A stretch of DNA of 38,093 nucleotides from Bacteroidales bacterium (GCA_022768325.1 JALEMI010000041.1:1-38093); one strand, 5' to 3'; counted from the first letter of the stretch, positions 29,001 through 37,593 are shown. Notes: generated by a model not told the origin, from the sequence alone. Translations and numbers: made by a program.

Positions 29001-29402
29001 CGACAGCGTCCGCGCGGCTTTGTTCAGCGTCATGCTTCCCTTCTTTTTTTGCTGAACTTGCCATTTGGCGACGTAGATGATGCCGTCCGCCCCCTCGAAG
29101 GTCAGCTCGACATTGGCAAATGTCGCCCCTTTGCGGACAAGGCGCAATGTGTTTTTCGACCCCACGGTGTCGTCGAGCAGGGTGTCTTGCTTGTCGTTTA
29201 TCGCCTCGTCTCTGCTATCGTTAAAGCGTGGGGTGTTGCCGTAGAGGGCGAGCGTAATGGCGTCGAGGATGGTTGTCTTGCCCGCGCCCGTGTCGCCGCA
29301 GATCAGGAAGAGGGGCTTGTCAGAAAGTGGCGAGGCCGAGAAGTCTATTTCTGCCTCCTCAATGGAGGCCAGGTTTTGAATTTTCAGTTTGATTATTCTC
29401 AT
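26019..29402 (-). CDS. sbcC: Exonuclease subunit SbcC (SMC-like ATPase)
   Basis: A 1127-residue Rad50/SbcC ATPase that, with SbcD, processes DNA ends and hairpins. The Walker A motif GDTGAGKT is at residues 36-43 and the zinc-hook CPVC at 543-546, at the tip of a long antiparallel coiled coil rich in Lys, Glu, Ala and Gln. The ABC signature LSGGES is at about 1035-1040, and Walker B ILFIDE at about 1064-1069, followed by GFGTLD. The start overlaps nothing; the ATG is six bases after the sbcD stop, giving an operon. All key ATPase and hook residues are present, so it should be active. Confidence 0.96.
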   Translation of the reverse strand: MRIIKLKIQNLASIEEAEIDFSASPLSDKPLFLICGDTGAGKTTILDAITLALYGNTPRFNDSRDEAINDKQDTLLDDTVGSKNTLRLVRKGATFANVELTFEGADGIIYVAKWQVQQKKKGSMTLNKAARTLSFDKDGEPITLVKITEIEECIATAVGMKFPQFTQTTILAQGKFTEFLKSNESDKSSILEGILGSEIFTQVGKKIQEHFKEAENNRKVLQGSVSNIKVLTPEEEAEERRKADEAEEKRKTLADQIKTVNDKATWLNKDDELKAKLAHATGEAEKRQRLADSDTMKAKRGDIDLWEKSAEVRNAIKSLNERRQDMEEMKDKAAEFHDRFNKACAALMHQEEMLGKANSQLAAIDAALAPLAPHIAMLDDPNILSEIKTLNAYVEDSQKYAASHDKIREEIAPHEAAIRADEGKLSELSSAHEKITEVVAGLQKEVDAQRAMRLSERLEECRNAIAELDKLRLAKQNLDNKNAELADARKAKATAEANLPTVEAKATETANALTEVKKTLADTEAQVGNARALIAMLKEGDRCPVCGGTFTASEAHSDGFDTLLDEKRQARDAAQRRADEAAKELVAARKAKDIADKQVTLTQQVAKEATADFASKTANAIAATAKCQMPLSAAPQLAEIEAAEQALNKKQDELSAQNTSFSELQSKLGDEQKALTAKNKELNELRDNIAKKQQDLGEKKGKMNQLDEQIRDLRAKTEEGWQTLRPKISYPEELSINELAALSDRIQKDTDTRKQCQEKKTETEKTIKTIEDEISAAQESKKTVLELMANSKWSETSIVPCPATEKISVVWTNMAEAFKAWHDNVTTLRNKISQASDDVNNRLTESQLSIDSVSDLMKRHTEESINSLRNEIANADQQHQVAQQILANATKEVTEHAAQRPALDEGDTAASLAERLKNLTDEQEKNNQLIGKQRSDIDKNESEKKRREEMSKSLSKAEKTFDLWDKLKSFAGDNEGKRFRNMALRLIMNELLSYANQHLKTLSAGRFRIESNGEGLSLGIRDALNYNRLQTPANLSGGESFLVSLSLALGLSSMAGGNGIFSDILFIDEGFGTLDAECLDKVVSLLGRLNESGKRVGIISHVEDLRERIPTQIQVRRVGQTSRVTVV

Positions 29403-29408
29403 AACGGG

Positions 29409-30572
29409 CTATTTATCTGGGTTTCTCACTTCGTCAACAACGCCTTGCAACAGTTTGACAATCTCGGCGTCCATCTCTTTGCCTTTCTCCTCTCTCCACC
29501 TTATTCGCGCCACCTCTACGGGGTCCATCTCTTTCAGCTCCATCAGGTGGAGGGTCGGTGTGCTGGCGGTGTCGGCGATGCGCTCGCGGTGCGTCAGTTT
29601 GACGTTGCAAAAGCGGCACGCCTTCTCTTTCACCACTTCTATGGCGCGAAGTTGAGCATCGGATGGCAGGTAGTCGTCCACCAATACGTTGAGGCGCACG
29701 TAAGCCTCAGTCTCACCGGGCAAGGCGGATAGCTCCGCCAGGGCGTCGTCAAATGGCTTCGGGCTGCGCGGGATGGTCAGCATCGGGAGCCGGGGCTCAA
29801 TCCTTACCGGACGGACCTCAGGGGCCTGCCCGTGCGTCAAGGTGACGATGTCTACGCCGTGAGGGTAGGTCTCGTCAAAAGATACGGCCACGGGCGTCCC
29901 GCAATACCTGGCGCGTCCGTCGCTCCCCTTGATGTTCTGCGGGCAATGGATGTGCCCAAGGGCCAGGTAGTCATACTCCTTCCCGAAGTGGGGTAGCGGC
30001 TCCATGTCCATTCCGCCAATTGAGTCGTCGTGACCCGTGGTGTCGGAACCCGACACCGCGGCGTGAGCCATGTAGACCACGGGCAGCCCGTCAGGGTTGA
30101 CCATGCGCACCGCATCGTCCACGGCATCAAAGATGGTCTGCACGTCAACAAAGCGAGGGGAGAAGAATGGAATGGCGGCAAAAACGCCTTTCCCCTCGAC
30201 GCGATGCACATAGTTGGCCACGCTCTCCGGCGTCGATGGCGCAACGCCAAGCACTCGTACGCGATGGCTCAGCCACAACTCGCGGTCGGCCTCAAGCCTA
30301 TTGGCGCTGTCGTGGTTTCCCGCCGTCACGAAGACATCCATCTGTGGGGCTTGCCGACATATTTCGAGAAGCCCGTCGGTGAAGAGGCGAAGCGCCGAGG
30401 CCGATGGGGTGGAGACGTTGAAGATGTCTCCTGCGACGACCATGGCGTCGGGTTGCTCAGCCTTGACGATGTCGGCCAGTTGGCGCATGAAGTGGCGGTT
30501 CTCCTCAATGCGGTCGTAGTTGCAAAACGTCTGGCCAAGGTGCCAATCGCTTGTATGGAGTAGTTTCAGCAT
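29409..30572 (-). CDS. sbcD: Exonuclease subunit SbcD (Mre11-like nuclease)
   Basis: A 387-residue calcineurin-like metallophosphoesterase. Metal-site motifs: Asp9 and His11 (TSDWHLGQ), Asp49 (AGDIFN), Asn86 and His87 (GNHDS), then downstream AHAAV and GHIHCPQ. The C-terminal part (about 280-387) binds the SbcC coiled-coil base. SbcD supplies the nuclease that SbcC drives with ATP in the repair of DNA hairpins and blocked ends. It lies between the macro-like gene (14 bases upstream) and sbcC. Confidence 0.95.
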   Translation of the reverse strand: MLKLLHTSDWHLGQTFCNYDRIEENRHFMRQLADIVKAEQPDAMVVAGDIFNVSTPSASALRLFTDGLLEICRQAPQMDVFVTAGNHDSANRLEADRELWLSHRVRVLGVAPSTPESVANYVHRVEGKGVFAAIPFFSPRFVDVQTIFDAVDDAVRMVNPDGLPVVYMAHAAVSGSDTTGHDDSIGGMDMEPLPHFGKEYDYLALGHIHCPQNIKGSDGRARYCGTPVAVSFDETYPHGVDIVTLTHGQAPEVRPVRIEPRLPMLTIPRSPKPFDDALAELSALPGETEAYVRLNVLVDDYLPSDAQLRAIEVVKEKACRFCNVKLTHRERIADTASTPTLHLMELKEMDPVEVARIRWREEKGKEMDAEIVKLLQGVVDEVRNPDK

Positions 30573-30586
30573 GGTGGGGTGGGGGG

Positions 30587-31012
30587 CTATTTACCTTGTT
30601 TACCAATGGCTTCGATGAAAGTGTCGGGCAGGCATACGTTGGGCATGGATACGGCCTCGGCAAAGAGCGGGGCAATCTGCTCGTCCCTAAATCCGGCTAT
30701 TCCGCAGCCAATGCGCGTCACGTAGAAGAAGAGGTCGCCCCGTGAGCCGGCAAAGCGTATGAACTCGTCGACGTAGGGCTTGATGGCATCCACTCCGCCA
30801 TGCATTGTCGGGATGGCGTAGCTCTGCCCCTGGAGGCCCACGCCTTGCCCATATATGGCGCCAAAGAGTTCGTGGGCCACACGTGCCGCACCGCCAAGGT
30901 GCATGCCTTGGAGGTTGCTGCCGAAGACGAAGACCTCGTCCGGGCGCAAGGAGTTGATGAACTGGGGTGTAGTAATGGGGCGAGGGATGCCGTTGAATGT
31001 GCGGTTTTCCAT
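30587..31012 (-). CDS. Macro-like small protein of the A1S_2505 type, unknown function
   Basis: A 141-residue cytosolic protein. Conserved parts: DEVFVFGSNLQGMHLGGAAR (25-44), YGQGVGLQGQSYAIPT (54-69) and YVTRIGCGIAGF (97-108). This Gly-rich pattern (FVFGSN... GxGAA... YAIPT... GxGIAGF) resembles the A1S_2505-like family found in bacteria and phages and recalls macrodomain loops that bind ADP-ribose, but I cannot assign an activity. Coiled-coil or membrane segments are absent. It precedes sbcD by 14 bases on the same strand and may share its operon, so a link to DNA repair or to phage response is possible but unproven. Confidence 0.7.
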   Translation of the reverse strand: MENRTFNGIPRPITTPQFINSLRPDEVFVFGSNLQGMHLGGAARVAHELFGAIYGQGVGLQGQSYAIPTMHGGVDAIKPYVDEFIRFAGSRGDLFFYVTRIGCGIAGFRDEQIAPLFAEAVSMPNVCLPDTFIEAIGKQGK

Positions 31013-31121
31013 AGAGTAAAATTTTTGTTCAATGTGAAATTAAGACATAGCGGAATTTCTCGCAAGGGGCTAAGCCTAAGGTGGAAAGTAGATTGCAATG
31101 TTGCGAGAGGCATGGACGCAA

Positions 31122-31153
31122 AAAAGGCGAGCCGTTTGTGCGACTCGCCTTTT
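31122..31153 (-). terminator. Intrinsic terminator after tRNA-Tyr
   Basis: AAAAGGCGAG (31122-31131) pairs with CTCGCCTTTT (31144-31153) around a 12-base loop. On the minus strand it is followed by TT and extends the T-run, ending tRNA-Tyr transcription. Confidence 0.75.
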
Positions 31154-31161
31154 GCGCTGAG

Positions 31162-31242
31162 TGGGAGGTGAAGGATTCGAACCTCCGAAGCCGAAGCAGC
31201 AGATTTACAGTCTGTCCCATTTGACCGCTCTGGAAACCTCCC
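31162..31242 (-). tRNA. tRNA-Tyr (GTA anticodon)
   Basis: The minus strand folds into an 81-base class II tRNA: acceptor GGGAGGT/ACCTCCC, an anticodon arm with loop CTGTAAA (anticodon GTA at 31206-31208), a long variable arm (CTGCTTCGGCTTCG region) and a T-arm with GGTTCGAATCC. Discriminator A; the 3' CCA is not encoded. It reads UAC/UAU. Confidence 0.97.
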
Positions 31243-31253
31243 TTTAGCGGGTG

Positions 31254-31284
31254 CAAAGATATGAAAAGAATTTTTGCATTCAAA
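31254..31284 (-). promoter_or_regulatory. Promoter of tRNA-Tyr
   Basis: On the minus strand TTTG (31284-31281), 19 bases, then TATCTTTG (31261-31254): an exact match to the Bacteroidota -33/-7 consensus and spacing, ending 11 bases before the mature tRNA end. Confidence 0.88.
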
Positions 31285-31474
31285 CACAATGCGGATAAAA
31301 TCGCCCTGTCTTGCGAAAAAACAACCCTTTCCGCCGATATTCGGTTACGAAAACATGACAAGGCGGTGCGAAAGGAAACTGAGAGCCGATATTTTCCGTT
31401 AAATATGTTAAATTAGTATTGGCGTCGGCAAAGAGACCGATGCCCACAAACGTAAACTATCCAAAGACATATTT

Positions 31475-33142
31475 ATGGAGAAAGTTCAGATATTCTGCGT
31501 CAATCAGGGCAGGACGATAGACATTGAGCCAGGCCTGACATTAGAGGAGCTGGCCGAACAGATGGGGGTCAAGCTGAAACACAAGATTTTGGGCGCGATG
31601 GCCAACGGCCGTTTTGTCGGCTTGTCATACCGCGTCTTCCGCCCCAAACGAATAGAGTTTTTTGACGGTACGCATCCCGAGGGCCGCAGGATGCTGGCGC
31701 GGACCTTGGTCATGATGCTCGGAGTGGCTGTCGACGAGGTTCTGGAGGGCGTACAGGTGGAGGTGCTCCACAGCGTCTCGCGAGGCCTGTATTGCGAATT
31801 GCTTAAGTCGGGCCAGCGCGTAGACCCTACGACGGCGGAGGTCGTGGCCATTCTCGACCGAATGAAGGAGCTTCAGGCCGCCGCCTTGCCCATCGTGCGC
31901 AAGGAGATGCCGACCGAGGAGGCCCTGTCTCTCCTGACGACAACGCCCGATACGTGCCGCCTCTTGCGCCAACATGGCGAGCTGTATACGGTGGTCCACT
32001 CGCTCGACGGACATAACGCCGTACTCTTTGGCGACCTCACGCAGAAGACGTCGGATGTCGAGGCGTTCGACCTCACCGAGTTCTTCAGCGGGATGTTGCT
32101 CCGCCTCCCCGAGGACAATAACCCCAGCCAATTAGCCGAGTCGACGTTGCAAAACAAGATGTTCGCCACGTTCCTCCAGTTCGACAAGATTAAGAACATC
32201 TTGCGAATCCGCCGCCTCGCCGACCTCAACGATACAATTGGCGACGGGCAAGGCCGCAAGGCCATCCAAGTGTCGGAAGCCCTCCACGAGAAGCAGATTG
32301 CCGACATTGCGGACATGATTGCCGAGCGGCGTGACAATGTCCGCGTGGTGCTAATCTCCGGCCCGTCGTCAAGCGGTAAGACTACGTTCAGCAAACGCCT
32401 CTCTATCCAGTTGGCACTCAACGGCATAACGCCCGTGACCCTCTCCATCGACAACTATTTCGTGGACCGCGAGCTGACGCCCCGCGACGAGGAGGGCAAT
32501 TACGACTTCGAGGCAGTAGAGGCCATCAACGTCAAGCTCTTCAACGAGCAGATTCTCGCCCTGATGCGCGGCGAGGAGGTCGAGATTCCTAAGTTCAACT
32601 TCGTCCGCGGAAAGTCTGAGTTCGACGGCACTAAGCTCCGCCTGGAGAAGGGCAGCGTCCTCGTCATTGAGGGTACGCACGGCCTGACGCCCGCCCTGAC
32701 CCCCATGATTCCCGACGCGAACAAGTTCCGCATCTACGTGGCCCCATTGGCAGGCATCAACTTCGACCAGCTTACCCGCATCCACACCACGGACAACCGC
32801 CTTATCCGCCGCATTGTCCGCGACTACTACAACCGCGGACACAACGCCGAGAGCACCATTGCCATGTGGCCCAGCGTCCGCCGCGGTGAGGATAAGTTCA
32901 TCTACACCAATCAGGAGCAGGCGGACGTGATGTTTAACTCGTGCACCCTCTACGAGCTTGCCGTACTCCGAGCCAAGGCGGAGCCTATCCTCTTGGAGGT
33001 CCTCCCCAATTCGCCGCACTATGGCGAGGCGCAGCGCCTCCTCCATTTCTTGAGCTACTTCAAGCCCCTCGGGGCGGAGACCATCCCCCCGACATCGCTC
33101 ATGCGCGAGTTTGTGGGCGGCAGCTCGTTTGAATACGATTAA
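31475..33142 (+). CDS. TGS-domain nucleoside (uridine-type) kinase
   Basis: A 555-residue protein. It has an N-terminal TGS-like domain (about 1-62), a middle region resembling the threonyl/alanyl-tRNA synthetase second additional domain (about 63-235), and a C-terminal P-loop kinase of the uridine kinase/phosphoribulokinase type with Walker A GPSSSGKT at 296-303. Further kinase motifs are LSIDNYFVDRELTPRDEEG, IEGTHGL and RIHTTDNRLIRRIVRD. The family phosphorylates nucleosides (annotated as uridine kinase-like in Bacteroidota), with the TGS part probably regulatory or RNA/nucleotide-binding. It ends in front of a bidirectional terminator shared with leuS. A weak TAGTATTG at 31412 is the only -7-like sequence upstream. 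Confidence 0.87.
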   Translation: MEKVQIFCVNQGRTIDIEPGLTLEELAEQMGVKLKHKILGAMANGRFVGLSYRVFRPKRIEFFDGTHPEGRRMLARTLVMMLGVAVDEVLEGVQVEVLHSVSRGLYCELLKSGQRVDPTTAEVVAILDRMKELQAAALPIVRKEMPTEEALSLLTTTPDTCRLLRQHGELYTVVHSLDGHNAVLFGDLTQKTSDVEAFDLTEFFSGMLLRLPEDNNPSQLAESTLQNKMFATFLQFDKIKNILRIRRLADLNDTIGDGQGRKAIQVSEALHEKQIADIADMIAERRDNVRVVLISGPSSSGKTTFSKRLSIQLALNGITPVTLSIDNYFVDRELTPRDEEGNYDFEAVEAINVKLFNEQILALMRGEEVEIPKFNFVRGKSEFDGTKLRLEKGSVLVIEGTHGLTPALTPMIPDANKFRIYVAPLAGINFDQLTRIHTTDNRLIRRIVRDYYNRGHNAESTIAMWPSVRRGEDKFIYTNQEQADVMFNSCTLYELAVLRAKAEPILLEVLPNSPHYGEAQRLLHFLSYFKPLGAETIPPTSLMREFVGGSSFEYD

Positions 33143-33166
33143 GGCCGCAGCCCAGGGCGCAAAAAG

Positions 33167-33206
33167 AAAAATGGCTACCCCTCGTCATGAAGGGTAGCCA
33201 TTTTTT
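33167..33206 (+). terminator. Bidirectional terminator between the kinase and leuS
   Basis: AAAAATGGCTACCC (33167-33180) pairs perfectly with GGGTAGCCATTTTT (33192-33205) around an 11-base loop. Both strands end in a T-run, so it serves the rightward kinase gene and the leftward leuS gene. Confidence 0.92.
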
Positions 33207-33229
33207 GAATTATGGCGTCTCTCGTCGCG

Positions 33230-36022
33230 TTAGAGGACTACGTTGACCATCTTGCCGCGGACCACAATCACCTTGCGGACCGTCTTGCCTTCGGTGTATT
33301 TGGCGGTCTGCTCGGCACTGAGGACGGTGTTCTCAATGACCTTGGGGTCGGCATCGGCGGGGAGTTCGAGGGTGAAGCGAACCTTGCCGTTGAAGGCGAC
33401 GGGGTACTTGACGGAGGTCTCTACGAGATGCGACTCGTCAAGCTCTGGCCACTGGGCGTCGCAGACGGTGGTGGTGTGGCCAAGGTCGTGCCAAATCTCT
33501 TCGGCCACGTGGGGCGCAAAGGGGGCGAGCATGACGATGAACGGCTCAAGGATTGCCTTCTTGCGGCACTTGAGGTTCTGAAGCTCGCTGAGCGTAATCA
33601 TGAATTGGCTTACGCAGGTGTTGAACGAGAAACGCTCAATGCCCTCGGTGACCTTCTTGATGCAGTTGTGGAGGGCCTTAAGCTCGGCTGCCTCGGGCTT
33701 AGCCTCGTCGAGAGTGAGGGTCTCCTCGGTGTAATAGTGACGCCAGAGCTTGCGGAGGAAACGGTGTACGCCGTCAATACCGTTGGTGTCCCATGGCTTA
33801 GAGAGTTCCACAGGACCGAGGAACATCTCGTACATCCTGAGGGTGTCGGCTCCAAAGCGGTCGACAATCATGTCGGGATTTACGACGTTGAACATGGACT
33901 TGGACATCTTCTCTACCGCCCAGCCGCAGATGTACTTCCCGTCTTCGAGGATGAACTCCGCCGTGGCGTAGTCCGGCCTCCAGTTCTTGAAAGCCTCAAC
34001 GTCCAGCACGTCGCCCGAGACGATGTTCACGTCGACGTGGATTGGCGTAACGTCATATTGGTCCTTAAGACCGAGCGAGACGAAGGTGTTGGTGTCCTTA
34101 ATTCGGTAGACGAAATTGCTTCGTCCCTGAATCATGCCCTGGTTCACGAGTTTCTTGAAAGGCTCTTCGGTCGACGAGATGCCGAGGTCGAAGAGGAACT
34201 TGTTCCAGAAACGCGAGTAGATAAGGTGGCCCGTGGCGTGTTCTGCGCCGCCTACGTAGAGGTCTACGTTTTGCCAATAGTGGTTGGCCTCCGACGATAC
34301 GAGAGCCGCGTCGTTGTGTGGGTCCATGTATCGGAGGTAGTACGCGCTGGAGCCGGCAAAGCCTGGCATGGTGCAAAGCTCGTATGGGAATCCGTCCGCC
34401 GTCTGCCAATTCTTGGCTCGTCCCAGTGGAGGCTCGCCCGTCTCCGTGGGGAGGTACTTGTCTACCTCGGGCAGGCGGAGCGGAAGCTGGTCGGCGGGAA
34501 GCATGTGGGGCTGCCCGTCCTTATAGTATACGGGGAACGGCTCGCCCCAATACCTCTGGCGCGAGAAGATGGCGTCGCGGAGGCGGTAGTTCACCTTTAC
34601 GCGGCCAATCTTATGCTCGGAAATGAACTTCTTGGTTGTGGCGATAGACTGCTTGATTGTCAAGCCGTTGAGGTTAAGCCCGCCTACGGCTTCGCGACCT
34701 GGCATTGGCGAATTGCAGACGATGCCCTCTTTGGCGTCGAAGCTCTGCTCGCTTACGTCTGCGCCCTCAACAACGGTGCGGATCTCAAGACCGAAAGTCT
34801 TGGCGAAAGCGTAGTCGCGGCTGTCGTGAGCCGGTACGGCCATGATGGCGCCCGTTCCGTAGCCGGCGAGGACGTAGTCGCTCACCCAGATGGGTATCTC
34901 TTCAAGCGTGAGGGGGTTGATGGCGTACGAGCCGGTGAAGACGCCCGTCACCTTGCGGTCGGCAATGCGCTCGCGCTCGGTGCGTTTGCTTGTCTGCGAG
35001 ACGTAGGCCTCGACGGCCTCTTTCTGCGCGGGTGTCGTAAGGAGGGGGGTGTACTCGCTCTCTGGCGCGAGAACCATGAACGTCACGCCAAATACTGTGT
35101 CGGCGCGGGTGGTGAAGATAGTGAGCACCTGGTCCGAGTCCTTGACCTTGAACTTCATCTCCGCACCCTCGGAGCGACCAATCCAGTTGCGCTGCGTCTC
35201 CTTGATGGAGTCGCTCCACTCCACGGTGTCAAGCCCGTCGAGGAGGCGTTGGGCGTAGGCCGAGACGCGGAGGCACCACTGCTTCATGACCTTCTGCACC
35301 ACGGGGTAGCCGCCGCGGATTGATACGCCCTCTACGACCTCGTCGTTGGCCAAGACGGTGCCGAGCTTCGGGCACCAGTTGACCATCATGTCGCCCAGGT
35401 AGGCGATGCGGTAGTTCATGAGGATGTCGAGCTGCTCGCTCTTGGTCTTGGCGTTCCACTCGTCGGCTGTGAACGAGAGCTCCTCGCTCTGCGCGGCGTT
35501 GACGCCCTCGGTTCCGTTCTTGGCGAAGAGGGCCGTCAGGACCTCAATGGGGCGGGCCTTGTTGAGCTTCGTGTCGTAGAAGTAGGCGAACATCTTCTCG
35601 AAAGCCCACTGCGTCCACTTATAATAGGACGGGTCGCAGGTGCGGACCTCGCGGCTCCAGTCGAAGCTGAAGCCTATCTTGTCGAGCTGCTCGCGATAGC
35701 GGGCAATGTTTTTCTCGGTTGTTACGGCCGGGTGTTGTCCGGTCTGAATGGCATACTGCTCGGCCGGGAGGCCATAGGCGTCGTAGCCCATGGGGTGGAG
35801 GACATTGAAGCCGTTGAGCCTCTTGAAACGAGCGTAGATGTCTGAGGCTATGTATCCGAGCGGGTGACCGACGTGAAGACCTGCGCCGGATGGGTAGGGG
35901 AACATGTCCAGGACGTAATACTTAGGCTTGTCGAGGTTGATGTCGACCTTGTAAGTTTTGTTGTCGACCCAGCTTTTCTGCCACCGGCTTTCGATTTCTC
36001 TGAAGTTGTAATCTTTTGCCAT
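33230..36022 (-). CDS. leuS: Leucyl-tRNA synthetase
   Basis: A 930-residue class I synthetase that charges tRNA-Leu. The HIGH-type motif is HVGH at residues 50-53 ([17 protein letters not shown]) and KMSKS lies at 705-709. The CP1 editing domain, which removes mischarged isoleucine or methionine, is recognised by [18 protein letters not shown]. The anticodon-binding domain and C-terminus follow (ending [16 protein letters not shown]). The ATG at 36022 lies 13 bases after a terminator-like hairpin downstream of tRNA-Arg, an arrangement that may control its expression. Confidence 0.97.
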   Translation of the reverse strand: MAKDYNFREIESRWQKSWVDNKTYKVDINLDKPKYYVLDMFPYPSGAGLHVGHPLGYIASDIYARFKRLNGFNVLHPMGYDAYGLPAEQYAIQTGQHPAVTTEKNIARYREQLDKIGFSFDWSREVRTCDPSYYKWTQWAFEKMFAYFYDTKLNKARPIEVLTALFAKNGTEGVNAAQSEELSFTADEWNAKTKSEQLDILMNYRIAYLGDMMVNWCPKLGTVLANDEVVEGVSIRGGYPVVQKVMKQWCLRVSAYAQRLLDGLDTVEWSDSIKETQRNWIGRSEGAEMKFKVKDSDQVLTIFTTRADTVFGVTFMVLAPESEYTPLLTTPAQKEAVEAYVSQTSKRTERERIADRKVTGVFTGSYAINPLTLEEIPIWVSDYVLAGYGTGAIMAVPAHDSRDYAFAKTFGLEIRTVVEGADVSEQSFDAKEGIVCNSPMPGREAVGGLNLNGLTIKQSIATTKKFISEHKIGRVKVNYRLRDAIFSRQRYWGEPFPVYYKDGQPHMLPADQLPLRLPEVDKYLPTETGEPPLGRAKNWQTADGFPYELCTMPGFAGSSAYYLRYMDPHNDAALVSSEANHYWQNVDLYVGGAEHATGHLIYSRFWNKFLFDLGISSTEEPFKKLVNQGMIQGRSNFVYRIKDTNTFVSLGLKDQYDVTPIHVDVNIVSGDVLDVEAFKNWRPDYATAEFILEDGKYICGWAVEKMSKSMFNVVNPDMIVDRFGADTLRMYEMFLGPVELSKPWDTNGIDGVHRFLRKLWRHYYTEETLTLDEAKPEAAELKALHNCIKKVTEGIERFSFNTCVSQFMITLSELQNLKCRKKAILEPFIVMLAPFAPHVAEEIWHDLGHTTTVCDAQWPELDESHLVETSVKYPVAFNGKVRFTLELPADADPKVIENTVLSAEQTAKYTEGKTVRKVIVVRGKMVNVVL

Positions 36023-36035
36023 TCTAATAGTTTAC

Positions 36036-36078
36036 AAAAAAAGAGCCAGCCTGGTTGCGCCATGCGCATCAGACCAGC
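36036..36078 (-). terminator. Terminator-like hairpin between tRNA-Arg and leuS
   Basis: On the minus strand GC-TGGT...TGCGC-ATG-GCGCA...ACCAG-GC folds (36049-36078, with a CTGA bulge), followed by GGCTC and seven T (36042-36036). It ends the tRNA transcript or attenuates leuS. Confidence 0.55.
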
Positions 36079-36097
36079 ATCACAAAGAAAGTTTCTG

Positions 36098-36169
36098 TGA
36101 CCCCGTGGAGACTCGAACTCCAATCAGCAGAACCGGAATCTGACATTCTATCCATTGAACTACGGGGCC
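36098..36169 (-). tRNA. tRNA-Arg (CCG anticodon)
   Basis: The minus strand gives a 72-base cloverleaf: acceptor GGCCCCG/CGGGGTC (one G-T pair), a D-arm with TAGTTCAATGGATAGAA, an anticodon loop TTCCGGT with anticodon CCG at 36134-36136, and a T-arm with GGAGTTCGAGTCTCC. Discriminator A; CCA is not encoded. It reads CGG, a codon that appears infrequent in the genes here. Confidence 0.93.
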
Positions 36170-36180
36170 AAAAGCGAGAA

Positions 36181-36211
36181 CAAAGATAGAGTTTTCGGTG
36201 TAAAGTCGCAA
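36181..36211 (-). promoter_or_regulatory. Promoter of tRNA-Arg
   Basis: On the minus strand TTG (36211-36209), 20 bases, then TATCTTTG (36188-36181), matching the Bacteroidota consensus, ending 11 bases before the tRNA 5' end (as at tRNA-Tyr). Confidence 0.82.
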
Positions 36212-36271
36212 TAACAGCCGCTTTTCTTTGTTAAGCGGCTAAGATTCAGAATGAATATGAAGATATTTGAC

Positions 36272-36279
36272 TATCTTTG
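36272..36279 (+). promoter_or_regulatory. Candidate -7 element of the aminopeptidase gene
   Basis: TATCTTTG matches TAnnTTTG exactly, 45 bases before the ATG at 36325. I see no TTG at the expected -33 distance. Confidence 0.55.
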
Positions 36280-36324
36280 GTTTCAATGTGTAACGCACAA
36301 GTGTGCAAAATAGACAACTTGAAA

Positions 36325-37527
36325 ATGATTAAAAGAATTAGCATTTTGTCGCTTGCGTCCCTGATGGTGGGCGGCAGCGCCACGGCGCAGGAAGCAGGCA
36401 ATGCGAAAGACGAAGACGGCTTCGTCTTCACGACGGTGAAAGAGATTCCTATCACTTCTGTCAAGAACCAGAACAAGAGCGGCACGTGCTGGGCCTTCTC
36501 CTCCCTCGGCTTCTTCGAGGCCGAGCTTCTCCGCATGGGCAAGGGGGAGTACAACCTCTGCGAGATGTTCTTGGCCCACAAGACGTACGAGGACAGGGCC
36601 GTGGCGAGTGTCCGCCTCCATGGCGACATCTCGTTCACCGAGGGCGGCAGCTTCTACGACGCCGTCTATTGTATGCGCAACTACGGCATGATTCCCGAGG
36701 AGGCAATGCCGCTCCCTGGCACCCCGTATGGCGACACGTTGTCCAACTTCATGGAGTTCTGGCCCGCTGTTAACGGCGTTGTCGAGGCCATTGTGGATGG
36801 CGAAAGCAAGAAACTCACCCCGGCGTGGAAGAACGCTGTTGTCGGCGTGTTGGACGCATATCTCGGCAAAGTCCCTGAGAAATTCACCGTCAACGGAAAG
36901 GAGTACACCCCGAAGACCTATCAGGCGAGCCTGGGGCTGGACATGGACAACTACATCTCCCTGACCTCCTTCACGCATCACCCCTTCTATGGGCAGTTCA
37001 TCATCGAGGTGCAGGACAACTGGCGATGGGGTAGCAGCTACAACTTGCCAATTGACGAGTTCATGGCCGTCATGGAGAACGCTGTCGACAAGGGCTACAC
37101 CTTCGCATGGGGTGCCGACGTTAGCGAGCTCGGCTTCACCCGCGACGGTGTCGCCGTATGCCCCGACGCGGAGAAGGGTGCGGACATTGCGGGTTCTGAC
37201 ATGGCGCGTTGGACGGGCATGAACCCGGCCGACCGTCGTCGCGAGATGACGCGCAAGCCGATGCCCGAAATTGAGGTGACCCAAGAGATGCGCCAGGAGG
37301 CCTACGATAATTGGGAGACAACCGACGACCACGGTATGCTCGTCTACGGCAAGGCCAAGGACCAGAATGGCAAAGAATATTTCCTCGTCAAGAACTCGTG
37401 GGGCGCGGCCGGCAAATATAAAGGCATCTGGTACGCATCGAAGGCCTTCGTGAAGTACAAGACGCTCAACATCCTCGTCCACAAGGACGCCATCCCTAAG
37501 GACATCCGCAAGAAACTCGGAATCTAA
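36325..37527 (+). CDS. Secreted C1-family peptidase, aminopeptidase C/bleomycin hydrolase-like
   Basis: A 400-residue papain-fold cysteine peptidase. The ATG at 36325 gives a standard signal peptide (MIKRISILSLASLMVGGSATA, cleavage before Gln22); upstream in-frame starts would place extra polar residues before it. The oxyanion Gln49 and nucleophile Cys55 lie in KNQNKSGTCWAFSS, His336 in DDHGMLVYG and Asn357 in VKNSWG, so the catalytic set is complete. The distance between Cys and His and the DNWRWGSSYNLPIDEF segment resemble PepC/bleomycin hydrolases, which trim N-terminal residues and are normally cytoplasmic hexamers. Bacteroidota have exported versions thought to act on peptides in the periplasm. 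It is the only gene between tRNA-Arg and a strong terminator. Confidence 0.92.
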   Translation: MIKRISILSLASLMVGGSATAQEAGNAKDEDGFVFTTVKEIPITSVKNQNKSGTCWAFSSLGFFEAELLRMGKGEYNLCEMFLAHKTYEDRAVASVRLHGDISFTEGGSFYDAVYCMRNYGMIPEEAMPLPGTPYGDTLSNFMEFWPAVNGVVEAIVDGESKKLTPAWKNAVVGVLDAYLGKVPEKFTVNGKEYTPKTYQASLGLDMDNYISLTSFTHHPFYGQFIIEVQDNWRWGSSYNLPIDEFMAVMENAVDKGYTFAWGADVSELGFTRDGVAVCPDAEKGADIAGSDMARWTGMNPADRRREMTRKPMPEIEVTQEMRQEAYDNWETTDDHGMLVYGKAKDQNGKEYFLVKNSWGAAGKYKGIWYASKAFVKYKTLNILVHKDAIPKDIRKKLGI

Positions 37528-37550
37528 AGAGGGTAGGGCTGTCAGCTCAT

Positions 37551-37593
37551 AAAGCCGTTCAAACAGTGTTTAAACGCTGTTTGAACGGCTTTT
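37551..37593 (+). terminator. Intrinsic terminator after the aminopeptidase gene
   Basis: A perfect 16-bp stem AAAGCCGTTCAAACAG/CTGTTTGAACGGCTTT (37551-37566 with 37577-37592) with a 10-base loop, ending in TTTT. Confidence 0.88.

Noticed and set aside
31412..31419. TAGTATTG as promoter of the nucleoside kinase
   Set aside because: One mismatch at a conserved T and no TTG at 19-21 bases upstream.
33212..35323. Long open frame (about 700 codons) opposite leuS
   Set aside because: leuS is clearly the real gene over its full length; the antisense product has no family features.
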